Of a DNA stretch of 64,000 nucleotides, positions 18,580 to 27,204 are shown one piece after another. The DNA is taken from the NCBI RefSeq assembly GCF_002158865.1, contig NZ_CP021455.1, positions 3,224,001-3,288,000 of the forward strand. Reading direction: 5' to 3'. A program made the translations under genes and the position numbers. Below the pieces are notes generated by a model. That model was not told the DNA's origin. It saw nothing but the letters and a program-made list of their open reading frames with translations, and made no database searches. Numbering within the stretch: the first letter of the stretch is position 1; every line of letters begins with the position of its first letter. Origin of the DNA: Comamonas serinivorans (GTDB lineage Bacteria; Pseudomonadota; Gammaproteobacteria; Burkholderiales; Burkholderiaceae_C).

Positions 18580-19307
18580 CTGCGCAGCCAGGCCATGGCC
18601 TGCTCGGGGGTCTGGCACACCGTGCGGGGCGGTATGGCGGGTCTGGCGACCATCACCACGGGCAGGCCCAGCTGACGGGCGGCCTCGATCTTGGCGTAGG
18701 TGTCGGCACCGCCCGCGTTCTTGCTGACCAGGCAGGCGATGCGGTGCCGACGCAGCAGGTCCACCTCGTCGGCGAGCGAGAACGGCCCCCGCGCCACGAC
18801 GAGGTCGTGCGCCGGCAGCGGCAGCGGTGCCTCGGGCGCATCGACCACGCGCAGCAGAAAACGGCGGTGCTCGCACGCCGCGAACGCCATCAGCTGCTTG
18901 CGGCCGATGGCCAGGAACACGCGCTCGGCGCCCATGGGCAAGGCCGCCGCGGCGGCCGCCATGTCGGCGACGTGAATCCAGTCGTCACCAGGCTGCTGCG
19001 GCCACGGCGGCCGCTCCAGGGCCAGCAGCGGCAGGCCCAGCGCGGCACAGGCCTGCACGGCGTGCCGGCTCATCTGGGCAGCGAACGGGTGGGTCGCATC
19101 GATCACGTGGGTGATGCCGTGCGCCGTCAGGTAGCGCGTGAGCCCCTGCACCCCGCCAAAGCCGCCCACGCGCGTGGGCAGCGCCGGCAGGCGCGGCTGC
19201 TGTGTCACCCCGGCGTACGAGTACGTTGCCGGTACGCCATCCTGCTGCAGGAGCGCGGCCAATACACGGGCACCGTGGGTGCCCCCTAAAAGGAGTATGT
19301 GGGTCAT
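18573..19307 (-). CDS. cobK: Precorrin-6A reductase
   Basis: 244 residues from the ATG at 19307 (MTHILLLGGTHGARVLAALL), the normal start of CobK/CbiJ. Further signatures are HVIDATHPFAAQMSRHA, LFLAIGRKQL-like VFLAIGRKQL, and LVSKNAGGADTYAKIEAAR near the C-terminus. It reduces precorrin-6A with NADPH. It is the only cob gene here on the minus strand and lies between cobJ and cobL. Its first codon overlaps the first codon of cobL on the other strand (shared CATG, 19305-19308). An in-frame GTG two codons earlier is possible. Confidence 0.94.
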   Translation of the reverse strand: MTHILLLGGTHGARVLAALLQQDGVPATYSYAGVTQQPRLPALPTRVGGFGGVQGLTRYLTAHGITHVIDATHPFAAQMSRHAVQACAALGLPLLALERPPWPQQPGDDWIHVADMAAAAAALPMGAERVFLAIGRKQLMAFAACEHRRFLLRVVDAPEAPLPLPAHDLVVARGPFSLADEVDLLRRHRIACLVSKNAGGADTYAKIEAARQLGLPVVMVARPAIPPRTVCQTPEQAMAWLRRR

Positions 19308-20514
19308 GGCCACACCGTGGCTTCATCTGGTTGGGATTCATCCGGCTGGCTTGCCGGCCTTGACGGCCGCGGCACGCCAGGCCCTGGACAGCGCCAGCAT
19401 CGTGTTCGGCAGCCCGCGCCACCTGGCGCTGGCGCAGGTGGGCGACCGGGGCCGGGTCTGGCCGGTGCCGTTCGACGTGGCCCCGGTGCTGGCCCATCGG
19501 GGTCAGGCCACCGTGGCCGTGCTGGCGTCGGGCGACCCCTTTTATCACGGCGCCGGCGCCTCGCTGGCCCGGCACCTGGTGCGGGGCGAGTGGCGCAACC
19601 ACCCGCAGCCGTCCAGCTTTGCGCTGATGGCCGGCGAACTGGGCTGGCCGCAAGAGGGCACGCACCGCCTGGGCCTGCACGCGCGGCCGTTCGAGCTGCT
19701 GACCCCGCTGCTGGCCGAGGGCGAGCGCTTCCTGTGCCTGCTGCGCGACGCGGCAGCCGCGCCGGCGCTGGCCGACTGGTTGACGCAGCGCGGCTGGGGC
19801 GACAGCCCCATGAGCGTGTTCTCGCAGCTGGGCGGGCCCACGCAGGCCGTGGCCGATGGGCTGGCCCGCGAGCTGGCGCACACCTTGGCGCCCGACAGCA
19901 GCCCCCTGCCCGCGCCGCTGGCGGCAGCGTTTGAGGCGCGCGGCGGCGCGGGCCTGTCGCGCACGCCCGGCCGCCCCACGGCCGCCTTCGCGCACGACGG
20001 CCAGATCACCAAGTCGCCGGTGCGCGCCATCACGCTGGCCGCCCTGGCGCCGCGCGCGCGCGAATGCCTGTGGGACCTGGGCGCGGGCTCGGGCTCGGTG
20101 GCCATCGAATGGGGCCTGGCCGGCGGTGGCCCGGCGGTGTGCGTGGAGCAGCACCCCAGCCGTGCGGCCCACATCGCCGACAACGCTCGCCGCTATGGCG
20201 TGGCCCTGCAGGTGCACCAGGGCCTCGCGCTCGACCTCTTGCCCACGCTGGCCCCGGCGCCGCAGGCGGTGTTCGTCGGTGGCGGCTTCGACGCCGCGCT
20301 GTTCGACGCCCTGCGCCAGCGCCTGACCACGCCCTGGCGCCTGGTGGTCAACGCCGTGGCGCTGGACACCCAGGCCCTGCTGATGCAGTTGCACCGCGTG
20401 CACGGCGGCCAGCTGCTGCAGCTGCAGTGGAGCGAGGCCGCCCCGCTGGGCCGCTTGCAGGCCTGGCAGCCGGCCCGCGCCGGCCTGCAATGGAGCTGGG
20501 CATGCACGGACTGA
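19306..20514 (+). CDS. cobL: Precorrin-6B C5,15-methyltransferase (decarboxylating), CbiE-CbiT fusion
   Basis: 402 residues in two parts. The CbiE-like methylase is at ~1-200 (LHLVGIHPAGLPALTAAA, LASGDPFYHGAGASL, MSVFSQLGGP). The CbiT-like Rossmann methylase is at ~215-400 ([34 protein letters not shown]). CobL methylates C-5 and C-15 and removes the acetate side-chain carboxyl. AGGAG stands 10 bases upstream of the ATG, inside the antisense of cobK. The cobE start overlaps its end by 13 bp. Confidence 0.95.
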   Translation: MATPWLHLVGIHPAGLPALTAAARQALDSASIVFGSPRHLALAQVGDRGRVWPVPFDVAPVLAHRGQATVAVLASGDPFYHGAGASLARHLVRGEWRNHPQPSSFALMAGELGWPQEGTHRLGLHARPFELLTPLLAEGERFLCLLRDAAAAPALADWLTQRGWGDSPMSVFSQLGGPTQAVADGLARELAHTLAPDSSPLPAPLAAAFEARGGAGLSRTPGRPTAAFAHDGQITKSPVRAITLAALAPRARECLWDLGAGSGSVAIEWGLAGGGPAVCVEQHPSRAAHIADNARRYGVALQVHQGLALDLLPTLAPAPQAVFVGGGFDAALFDALRQRLTTPWRLVVNAVALDTQALLMQLHRVHGGQLLQLQWSEAAPLGRLQAWQPARAGLQWSWACTD

Positions 20515-21269
20515 CCCGACCCGCCCCGCCGCGTGGCGTGTCGCCGGCCAGGCCTGCCGCCCTGGTGCTGGGCTGGGGTTTTCGCGCCCAGGCCCAGGCC
20601 AGCTCGTTCGCCAGCTGCTGGGACCAGGCGCAGGACCTGGCGAAAAACGCGTCGACAGACAAGTCGGCAAACAAGTCGAAAGACGCGTCAACAGACCCGG
20701 CCCAGCTCAGCCCCTGGGCCGCGCTGCTGCAGGCCCCGGCGTCGCTGTGCCTGGCCGTGCTGGACCACAAGCTCGCCAACCCGGCCGGCCTGCAGCTGCA
20801 AGCCTGGGCCGCCGCTACCCTGCCCGGTGCCCCCTGCCTGCCGTGTGACGAGCGCCGGCTGCGCGGCCTGGCCACCCCCCACCAGTCACCCCGCATGATG
20901 CAGCGCTTTGCCACCGGCAGCCTGTGCGAGGCCCTGGCGCTGCACGCCGCCGGTTTGAACGCCGGTTCGCAGCCGGATGCGCGCGGCGACGTGCAGGCCG
21001 CTGCACGTGCCGAGGCGTTCGCCGAAGCGTTCGCCAAACCGTTCGCCGAAAGGCACGCCACCCCGCTCACCCCCGCGTCCGCTGACCCGGCCTGCCGGCA
21101 CCGCGCTTCGGTGCGGCACGATGGCCCAGGTGACCCGCATCCCGCCACCGTGGCTCCGGCTTCGCCCCCACCGGGCGCCACCGGGGTAGCCCGGCTGCTG
21201 ATCCCTCGCCTGGTGTCCAGCGACGGCCTCGCCACCCTGGCGCTGGCGCACGCTTTCCAAGATTCATGA
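20502..21269 (+). CDS. cobE: CobE / CbiG C-terminal-like cobalamin biosynthesis protein
   Basis: 255 residues. CobE-like elements: [10 protein letters not shown] at the N-terminus, [19 protein letters not shown], and the conserved [14 protein letters not shown] with [20 protein letters not shown] at the end. The exact role of CobE is not settled, but it is always found in aerobic cob clusters. Two low-complexity expansions make it longer than usual: a Lys/Ser/Asp stretch (20640-20700), and an AEAF-type repeat (21014-21050) followed by a Pro/Ala/His-rich linker. The frame stays open through both. Confidence 0.82.
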   Translation: MHGLTRPAPPRGVSPARPAALVLGWGFRAQAQASSFASCWDQAQDLAKNASTDKSANKSKDASTDPAQLSPWAALLQAPASLCLAVLDHKLANPAGLQLQAWAAATLPGAPCLPCDERRLRGLATPHQSPRMMQRFATGSLCEALALHAAGLNAGSQPDARGDVQAAARAEAFAEAFAKPFAERHATPLTPASADPACRHRASVRHDGPGDPHPATVAPASPPPGATGVARLLIPRLVSSDGLATLALAHAFQDS

Positions 21270-21288
21270 TGTCCACAGGAGTTTGACC

Positions 21289-22098
21289 GTGACCGTTCAC
21301 TTCATTGGCGCCGGCCCAGGCGCCGCCGACTTGATCACCTTGCGCGGGCGGGACCTGCTCGCGGCCAGTCCGGTGTGCCTGTACGCCGGCTCGCTGGTGC
21401 CGCAGGCGCTGCTGGCCCACTGCCCGCCCGGTGCGCGCATCGTCAACACCGCCCCCCTGTCGCTCGACGACATCGTGGCCGAGATGGTGGCGGCCCATGC
21501 GCGCGGCGACGACGTGGCCCGCCTGCACTCGGGCGACCTCAGCATCTGGTCGGCCATGGGCGAGCAACTGCGCGCCCTGCGCGCACAGGGCGTGCCCTAC
21601 ACCGTGACGCCGGGCGTGCCGGCCTTCAGCGCCGCTGCCGCTGCGCTGGGCGCCGAGCTGACGCTGCCGGGCTCGAGCCAGTCGGTCGTGCTCACGCGCA
21701 CCTCGGGCCGGGCGTCCAGCATGCCCGCGGGCGAGGACCTGGCCAACTTCGCCGCCACGGGCGCGGTGCTGGCCATCCACCTCTCGGTGCACGTGGCCCA
21801 GCAGGTGCAGGACACGCTGCTGCCGCACTACGGCCCCGACTGCCCGGCGGCCATCGTCTGGCGCGCCTCGTGGGACGATGAACAGGTGGTGCGCACCCGC
21901 GTGGCCGACCTGGCCGCCACCGCGCAGACCAACACGCTGCAGCGCAGCGCGCTGATCCTGGTCGGCCCCACACTGGCGCAGGAGGGCTTCGGCTTCAGCC
22001 GCCTGTATGCCGACGACTACGACCGCCGCTACCGCCCGCGTGGCGACGAGCCCCGTTTCCCGCACAGCGTGCCGTCCGGCGAGCCGTCCGATGCGTGA
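21289..22098 (+). CDS. cobM: Precorrin-4 C11-methyltransferase
   Basis: 269 residues. Tetrapyrrole methylase signatures: [37 protein letters not shown], and [18 protein letters not shown]; the [17 protein letters not shown] stretch is typical of CobM/CbiF. The GTG at 21289 is preferred because AGGAG (21277-21281) stands seven bases upstream; a TTG at 21283 would be too close. The end overlaps cobF by 8 bp. Confidence 0.95.
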   Translation: MTVHFIGAGPGAADLITLRGRDLLAASPVCLYAGSLVPQALLAHCPPGARIVNTAPLSLDDIVAEMVAAHARGDDVARLHSGDLSIWSAMGEQLRALRAQGVPYTVTPGVPAFSAAAAALGAELTLPGSSQSVVLTRTSGRASSMPAGEDLANFAATGAVLAIHLSVHVAQQVQDTLLPHYGPDCPAAIVWRASWDDEQVVRTRVADLAATAQTNTLQRSALILVGPTLAQEGFGFSRLYADDYDRRYRPRGDEPRFPHSVPSGEPSDA

Positions 22099-22885
22099 GT
22101 TGCTGCTCATCGGCATCGGCACCGGCAACCCGCGGCACCTCACGCAAGAAGCGATCGACGCCATCCACCACGCCGACGTCGTGCTGCTGCCGCACAAAGG
22201 CCGCGGCAAGTCCGAGCTGGCGCAGGTGCGACTGGGCATCCTGCAGACGCTGGGCATCGCGCCCGAGAAGCTCGCCCACTTCGACATGCCGCTGCGGCGC
22301 CAGACCGGCGACGACTACGGCCAGCAGGTGCAGGAGTGGCACGCGGCCATCGCCCGGCGCTGGGCCGACACCCTGGCCGCGCACACCGCGGCCACGCCGG
22401 GCGCAGCCGCCCCGCACCGCGTCGCGCTGCTGGTCTGGGGCGACCCCGCGCTGTACGACAGCACGCTGCGCATCGCCGCCCTGCTGGGCCTGGCACCGGC
22501 GCAGGTGCGCGTGGTGCCGGGCATCACCGCCATGCAGGTGCTGTGCAGCGCGCACGGCATCGCGCTCAACGACGTGGGCGCGCCCTTCCAGGTCACCACG
22601 GGGCGGCAGCTGGTGGAGGGCGGCTGGCCGGCTGGCGTGGACACGCTCATCGTCATGCTCGACGGCCAGCGCGCCTACGAGCAGGTGACCGAGCCCGAGG
22701 CCGACATCTTCTGGGGCGCCTACCTGGGCATGCCCCAGCAGCTGCTGATGAGCGGCCCCCTGCAGGCGGTGAAGCCTCACATCAGCGCCGAGCGCGCCCG
22801 CGCCCGCGAGCAGCACGGCTGGATCATGGACATCTACCTGCTGCGCCGGCCCCGCACGACGCCGCCCGGCGATGCCGCGGACTGA
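22091..22885 (+). CDS. cobF: Precorrin-6A synthase (deacetylating)
   Basis: 264 residues from ATG 22091. It starts [19 protein letters not shown] and contains the CobF-specific [16 protein letters not shown], then [15 protein letters not shown] and [19 protein letters not shown]. CobF methylates C-1 and releases acetate from precorrin-5, a step unique to the aerobic pathway. It is the last gene of the cluster in this window. cobA, cobN and the later amidation genes are not here. Confidence 0.96.
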   Translation: MRELLLIGIGTGNPRHLTQEAIDAIHHADVVLLPHKGRGKSELAQVRLGILQTLGIAPEKLAHFDMPLRRQTGDDYGQQVQEWHAAIARRWADTLAAHTAATPGAAAPHRVALLVWGDPALYDSTLRIAALLGLAPAQVRVVPGITAMQVLCSAHGIALNDVGAPFQVTTGRQLVEGGWPAGVDTLIVMLDGQRAYEQVTEPEADIFWGAYLGMPQQLLMSGPLQAVKPHISAERARAREQHGWIMDIYLLRRPRTTPPGDAAD

Positions 22886-22911
22886 CGCCATCGGTTCTTC
22901 AAAAAACATGG

Positions 22912-22959
22912 GGTATGGCCCAATCTCCGTTTCACATCAAACGGACACCCAGTCATACT
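22912..22959. repeat. 48-bp palindromic intergenic repeat, copy 8
   Basis: Ends GGTATG and CATACT, inner arms CCGTT and AACGG. It lies in a convergent gap, 26 bp after the cobF stop and 14 bp beyond the thioesterase stop. Confidence 0.88.
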
Positions 22960-22973
22960 CCCAATTTTTCCTT

Positions 22974-23414
22974 TCAACGTGCAGGCTTGGGCGCCAGCAG
23001 CATCTGCGTGCAGCGGAACAGCGCCAGCGTCCGGTCACCGGCCATCACCGTGGCGTCCCACAGCTGCGTGCTGCGGCCGCCGTGCACCAGGCGCGCCTCG
23101 CAGTGCACGCGGCCCTCGCGCGCCGTGCCCAGGAAGTTGGACTTCAGCTCGATGGTGGTGAAGTTGACGACGCCCTCGGGCAAGGACGCCACGCAGCCAA
23201 AGCCGCAGGCCGAGTCGGCCAGTGCGATGACCGAGGCCGCGTGCAGGTAGCCGTTGGGCGCCAGGTGATGCGGCGCGATGTCGAAATGCCCGGCCACGTG
23301 GCCGGACGCCACCGTGTCCCAGACCAGGCCCAGGAAATCCGGCAAAGTGCCTTTCACCGCGGCCTGAAAGCGCTGCACCAGCGCCTCGCGCGAAGGGTGT
23401 GTCTCGTCGCTCAT
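22974..23414 (-). CDS. PaaI-like hotdog-fold thioesterase
   Basis: 146 residues from ATG 23414 (MSDETHPSREALVQRF). Hotdog-fold features include HFDIAPHHLAPNGYLHAASVIALADSA, where the HxAP...G.LHG-like segment and the following Asp form the usual active-site region, and ELKSNFLGTAREG. PaaI-like enzymes hydrolyse acyl- or aryl-CoA thioesters. The substrate is not evident. Longer upstream reading is high-GC noise. Confidence 0.85.
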   Translation of the reverse strand: MSDETHPSREALVQRFQAAVKGTLPDFLGLVWDTVASGHVAGHFDIAPHHLAPNGYLHAASVIALADSACGFGCVASLPEGVVNFTTIELKSNFLGTAREGRVHCEARLVHGGRSTQLWDATVMAGDRTLALFRCTQMLLAPKPAR

Positions 23415-23700
23415 GTCCCTGCTCCTCGATGCCATGGCCACCACGTGGCCGAGCAGGCAGCATAGCGCCAGCGGCGGGCGCAGCAGGCGGGTGACGCCTG
23501 TTTGGCCGCCACAGGTGTGGACTCGGCTGGACCGGTGCAGCCCGGCGGCCATGCCACCCTCGGCGGCGCCGCGCCAGGCGTTACCGACACGTTGGGCCAG
23601 GTGAAGCAGTCGTGATGCGGTGGCCAACTTTGCCGCGCGCCAAATCCGGCCGGTTGCTCAAGTGCCCGACGAAGGCGCAGAACTGGCGGCGCGGGCGTGG
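23415..23700. other. Intergenic region upstream of the thioesterase gene
   Basis: No convincing gene. The promoter of the thioesterase gene should be here, but I see no clear -35/-10 pair. The region runs directly into a heptamer tandem repeat. Confidence 0.5.
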
Positions 23701-23756
23701 CGCATGGCGCATGGCGCATGGCGCATGGCGCATGGCGCATGGCGCATGGCGCATGG
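23701..23756. repeat. Heptamer tandem repeat, 8 units
   Basis: Eight perfect head-to-tail copies of CGCATGG, with a related GCGTGG just before. Because the unit is 7 bp, the array shifts frame with each unit; read in one frame it gives MAHGAWR repeats, which I do not consider a gene. Repeats of this kind change length by slippage. Confidence 0.92.
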
Positions 23757-23775
23757 CGCCCAAAAGTCTTCAACG

Positions 23776-23823
23776 GGTATGGGCCTGCCGCCGATTCAAG
23801 GTCAAAGAATTACCCACCATACC
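23776..23823. repeat. 48-bp palindromic intergenic repeat, copy 9
   Basis: Ends GGTATG and CATACC pair perfectly. The left inner arm is CCGAT and the right one is lost. It is 20 bp beyond the heptamer array and just upstream of the transporter remnant. Confidence 0.75.
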
Positions 23824-23887
23824 CACGATTGCCCCCTGACGCACCGCGCCCCTGTTCAGCGCCGAGCACCCGCCACCCGGCAGCGGC

Positions 23888-23992
23888 GTGGCGACCAACG
23901 CCTCCCGCATCGTGGGCCCCTTGCTGGCGGGGGCGCTGATCGCCAGCCTGGGCAGCGAATGGGTGTTTGCGCTGAACGCGTTACCCGCTTGC
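23888..23992 (+). pseudogene. Remnant of an MFS transporter
   Basis: About 35 codons read VATNASRIVGPLLAGALIAS and then LGSEWVFALNA. This strongly resembles the conserved segment of MFS exporters of the EntS / DUF894 type, where an Asn-x-(S/A)-R-(I/V)-x-GP motif sits in the middle of the protein. No transporter sequence precedes or follows it, so this looks like the leftover of a deleted gene. The identification rests on one motif. Confidence 0.45.
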
Positions 23993-24103
23993 AGGACAAG
24001 CGCCCCATCCGTTGCAGGGCCCGCCAAAGCCGCGGCGCCAAGGCCCTGTTTCGGCAGGGGCCATGGGCCCTCGCCGCGCGACAAAGCCCGCCACAATGCA
24101 CGC

Positions 24104-24702
24104 ATGAAAACCCTGCTCATCGTCTACCACTCCATGACCGGCGGCACCCGGCAAATGGCGCAGGCAGCGCATGACGCAGCCCTGCAGGCCGCGCGTGAGG
24201 TTCAGGGCCCTGCCGATGCCGGCTCCCCCCATCCGCCAAGGCCAGCGCGAGCGACGCGCCTGCCGAGCACCCGGCGCCCCCGCACGAGGCTGCGGACACC
24301 CCGGTCAGGGTGCGCCTGTTGCACGCGGCCGAGGCCGGCCCCGATGACGTGCTGGCGGCCGACGCCTATCTGTTTGCCACCCCGGAAAACCTGGCGGCCA
24401 TGTCCGGCGTGATGAAGGACTTCTTCGACCGCTGCTACTACGCCGCGCTGGACCGCGTGAACGGCCGCGCCTACGTGACCCTGATCTGCGCCGGCAGCGA
24501 CGGCAGCAACGCCATGCGGCAGATCGACCGCATCGCCACCGGCTGGCGGCTCAAGCAGGCCGCCCCCGGGGTCATCGTCTGCACCCACGCGCAAACGCCG
24601 GAACGCATCCTGGCCCCCAAAACCATCGGCGAGGCCGACCTCGCCCGCTGCGCCGAAGTTGGCGCCGGTCTCGTGGCCGGCCTGGCCCTGGGCGTGTTCT
24701 GA
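24104..24702 (+). pseudogene. Flavodoxin family protein, frameshifted
   Basis: The N-terminus MKTLLIVYHSMTGGTRQMA is an FMN phosphate-binding loop of the flavodoxin fold. After about residue 40 the frame is lost. It resumes in another frame with VRLLHAAEAGPDDVLAADAY, FATPENLAAMSGVMKDFFDR and CAGSDGSNAMRQI, and ends at 24702. One extra C in the six-base C-run at 24225-24230 restores a single 199-residue frame, joined by an Ala/Pro-rich stretch. It was probably an NAD(P)H-dependent FMN oxidoreductase-like protein. Whether the shift is real or a sequencing error cannot be told. Confidence 0.75.
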
Positions 24703-24816
24703 GGGCGTCCGGCACGGCGCGGCGCGCTTCTTGGGGCCCCCAGCTGACACGCAACCGGGCGCGAGCGCCGCGCACACCCAGGCCACACCCCGTCGCAACC
24801 CAGGCACACTTGGCCC

Positions 24817-26306
24817 ATGAATGCCACCCTCAAAGCCGAACTGACCGAGCTGGCCATCGCGGCCATGCAGGAGCGCGGATTGCGCACCGACTTCTCGACC
24901 GCCAGCCTGCGGCAGCTGGACACCCTCACCGCGCCAGGCCTGCCCGACAGCCCCGATGTGCACGACCTGCGCGCGCTGCTGTGGTGCTCGATCGACAACG
25001 ACGACTCGCGCGACCTGGATCAGCTCAGCGTCTGCCAGGTGCTGAGCCAGGGCGCCGTGCAGGTGCAGGTGGCGGTGGCCGACGTGGACTGCCTGGTGGC
25101 CAAGGACAGCCCCATCGACGCCGACGCGCAGCTCAACACCACCTCGGTCTACACCGGGCCGCGCATCTTTCCGATGCTGCCCGAGAAGCTGTCGACCGAC
25201 CTCACCTCGCTCAACCCCGGCGTGGACCGGCTGGCCGTGGTGTGCGACATGGTGTTCCGCGCCGATGGCAGCATCGCCTCGGCGCGCGTGCTGCGCGCCT
25301 GGGTGCACAACCACGCCCAGCTGGCCTACGACGCGGTCAGCACCTGGTTGCTGGGCGAGGGACCCTTGCCCGAGGCCGCGGCCGCCGTGCCCGGCATGGA
25401 CCAGCAGCTGCGCACCCAGGACAGCGTGGCCCAGCAGCTGCGCGCGCGGCGCCTGGAGCACGGCGCGCTGGAGTTCCAGACCTTCCAGCCCAAGGCCGTG
25501 TTCGAGGGCGATCAGGTGGTCGACATCGTGCAGCAGCCGCAGAACCGCGCCCGCCAGCTGATCGAGGAATTCATGATCGCCACCAACGGCGTGGTGGCCG
25601 GCTACCTGATGCGCGAGGGCCGGCCGGGGATCCGCCGCGTGGTGCGCTCGCCCGAGCGCTGGGCGCGCATCGTGCAGGTGGCGGCCGAGCTGCACCACAC
25701 CCTGCCGCCCGAGCCCGACGGCCCGGCGCTGGAAGATTTCCTGCGCAAGCAACGCGCGCGCGACCCGGTGCGCTTTCCCGACCTGTCGCTCACCATCGTC
25801 AAGCTCATGGGCTCGGGCGAATACGTGGTCGAGCGGCCGGGCGACGACAAGCTGGGCCACTTCGGCCTGGCGGTGCGCGACTACACGCACGCGACCGCGC
25901 CCAACCGCCGCTACCCCGACCTCGTCACACAACGCCTGGTCAAGGCCGCGCTGGCCGGACTGCCACCGCCCTACAGCGTGGACGAGCTGGCGCAGATCGC
26001 CACCCACTGCTCGCGCCAGGAAACGGCGGCCGACAAGGTCGAACGCCAGCTGCGCAAATCGGAGGCGGCCGTGCTGCTGCGCGCCCACGTGGGCGAGCTG
26101 TTCAACGGCGTGGTCACCGGCAACAGCAAGGGCAACGTGTGGATCCGCACCTTCACGCCGCCGGCTGAAGGCAAGCTGGCCACCCCCAGGGCGTGGCCGT
26201 GGGCCAGCTGGTGCAGGCCCGGCTCGAGGCCACCAGCGTCGAGCGCGGCCACATCGACTTCAGCCTGGTCAAGCTGTTGGACCGCGCGCCGCGCAACGGC
26301 GCATGA
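24817..26306 (+). pseudogene. RNB-domain ribonuclease, frameshifted near the C-terminus
   Basis: The RNase II/R-type catalytic domain is complete, with its acidic metal-binding cluster in IDNDDSRDLDQLS at about residue 68 and the later RDYTHATAPNRRYPDL. The S1-like tail (VVTGNSKGNVWIRTF) is interrupted at a five-base C-run, 26183-26187. With one more C it continues GVAVGQLVQARLEA...HIDFSLVKLL and ends at 26306, giving 496 residues. Without it, the frame runs on as nonsense to 27069 over the next gene. RNB enzymes degrade RNA 3' to 5'. The catalytic part is intact, so activity may remain. Confidence 0.8.
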
Positions 26307-26602
26307 CGCGCGCGCCAGCCATGGCATCGCGCTGGCTGGCCTTGATGGCCAGCAGGCAGTATGGCACTGTCATCGATCATTCTTGAACGCGAATACAGCC
26401 ATACTGCGCCATGCCGTTCACATCGCCCACCAAGCCGTACAAGGGCACATGGACGTGATCCGTGAAGCCCGGGGCCGCAGCTGGGGCCCGTGTCCACTGG
26501 CACCGTGCTCGCACCGGTGCCCCGCAGACGCCGTGCGAACGCCGCGGCCCAGTCACCCGCCCGATGCCCCGCCCATCGCCACCACATCGCCCGCCGCCCG
26601 CC
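26307..26602. other. Intergenic region with repeat copy 10
   Basis: Nothing gene-like apart from the repeat. The out-of-frame continuation of the RNB gene crosses it but has no protein character. Confidence 0.5.
26358..26405. repeat. 48-bp palindromic intergenic repeat, copy 10
   Basis: Ends AGTATG and CATACT, flanked by GGC and GCG. Inner arms are weaker (TCGAT, AACGC). It lies 51 bp after the restored RNB stop. Confidence 0.8.
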
Positions 26603-27016
26603 ATGCCCCTCCACCCTGCCCCGACCGGCCTGACCACCCAGCCGTCAGCGCGGCGCCTGTATCTGGGCCTGCTCGCGCTGGTGGGCAGCGAGGGCTTCTT
26701 CCAGGGCTGGGCCTCGGGTGTCGGCGGCCAGCTGCCGCCCGCCATGACGCTGGCCTACACCGTCGCCCAGGCGGTGCTGGTCTACGCCTGGTGGCGGGCC
26801 GACGCGGCGGCGCACCGCGGCCGGCCGCGTCCGCTGTGGCTCAGTGGCCTGGTCATCGTGGCGCCGGTGGTCGGGGTGCCGCTGCACCTGTGGCGCAGCC
26901 GCCCGCGCGGGCAACGCGGGCGCGCCCTGCTGGTGGGCACGGGCGGCGTGCTGGCGCTGGCGCTGGCCTACCTGCTGGCCGGCGCCCCCATGGCCTACTG
27001 GCTGGGCGGACGCTGA
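26603..27016 (+). CDS. Small membrane protein of unknown function
   Basis: 137 residues from ATG 26603. Three or four hydrophobic segments (LYLGLLALVGSEGFFQGW, MTLAYTVAQAVLVYAWW, LWLSGLVIVAPVVGVPLHLW, VLALALAYLLAGAP) alternate with Arg-rich loops. I do not recognise a family. Its stop codon lies at the start of a 53-bp tandem duplication, so the last codons (GGR, stop) are copied again just downstream. Confidence 0.6.
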   Translation: MPLHPAPTGLTTQPSARRLYLGLLALVGSEGFFQGWASGVGGQLPPAMTLAYTVAQAVLVYAWWRADAAAHRGRPRPLWLSGLVIVAPVVGVPLHLWRSRPRGQRGRALLVGTGGVLALALAYLLAGAPMAYWLGGR

Positions 27017-27106
27017 GGGGCCGTTGGCCGGCCCGATCCCGGCCCCGTGACCAGCTGGGCGGACGCTGAGGGGCCGTTGGCCGGCCCGATCCCGGCCCCG
27101 TGACCA
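27001..27106. repeat. 53-bp perfect tandem duplication
   Basis: 27001-27053 and 27054-27106 are identical. Each unit holds the end of the preceding reading frame and a GC-rich inverted repeat (GGGGCCG ... CGGCCCC), so a 3' hairpin has been doubled. No T-run follows. Confidence 0.93.
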
Positions 27107-27204
27107 GCTGTGACGGGCCCATGACACGTTACATTCAGGGCTTGCCGCAGAGCCCCGCTGCGCCCGCTTTTCGCCCCCATTCCAAGATGCCCCAGGAGAT
27201 CGCC

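Noticed and set aside
19294..19341. AGTATG just upstream of cobL as a repeat end
   Set aside because: No right end at the expected distance and the CCGT is in the wrong position; the sequence is cobK coding and the cobL ribosome binding region.
23697..23939. A gene made of MAHGAWR repeats
   Set aside because: It is only the heptamer array read in one frame, with no ribosome binding site or non-repeat protein sequence.
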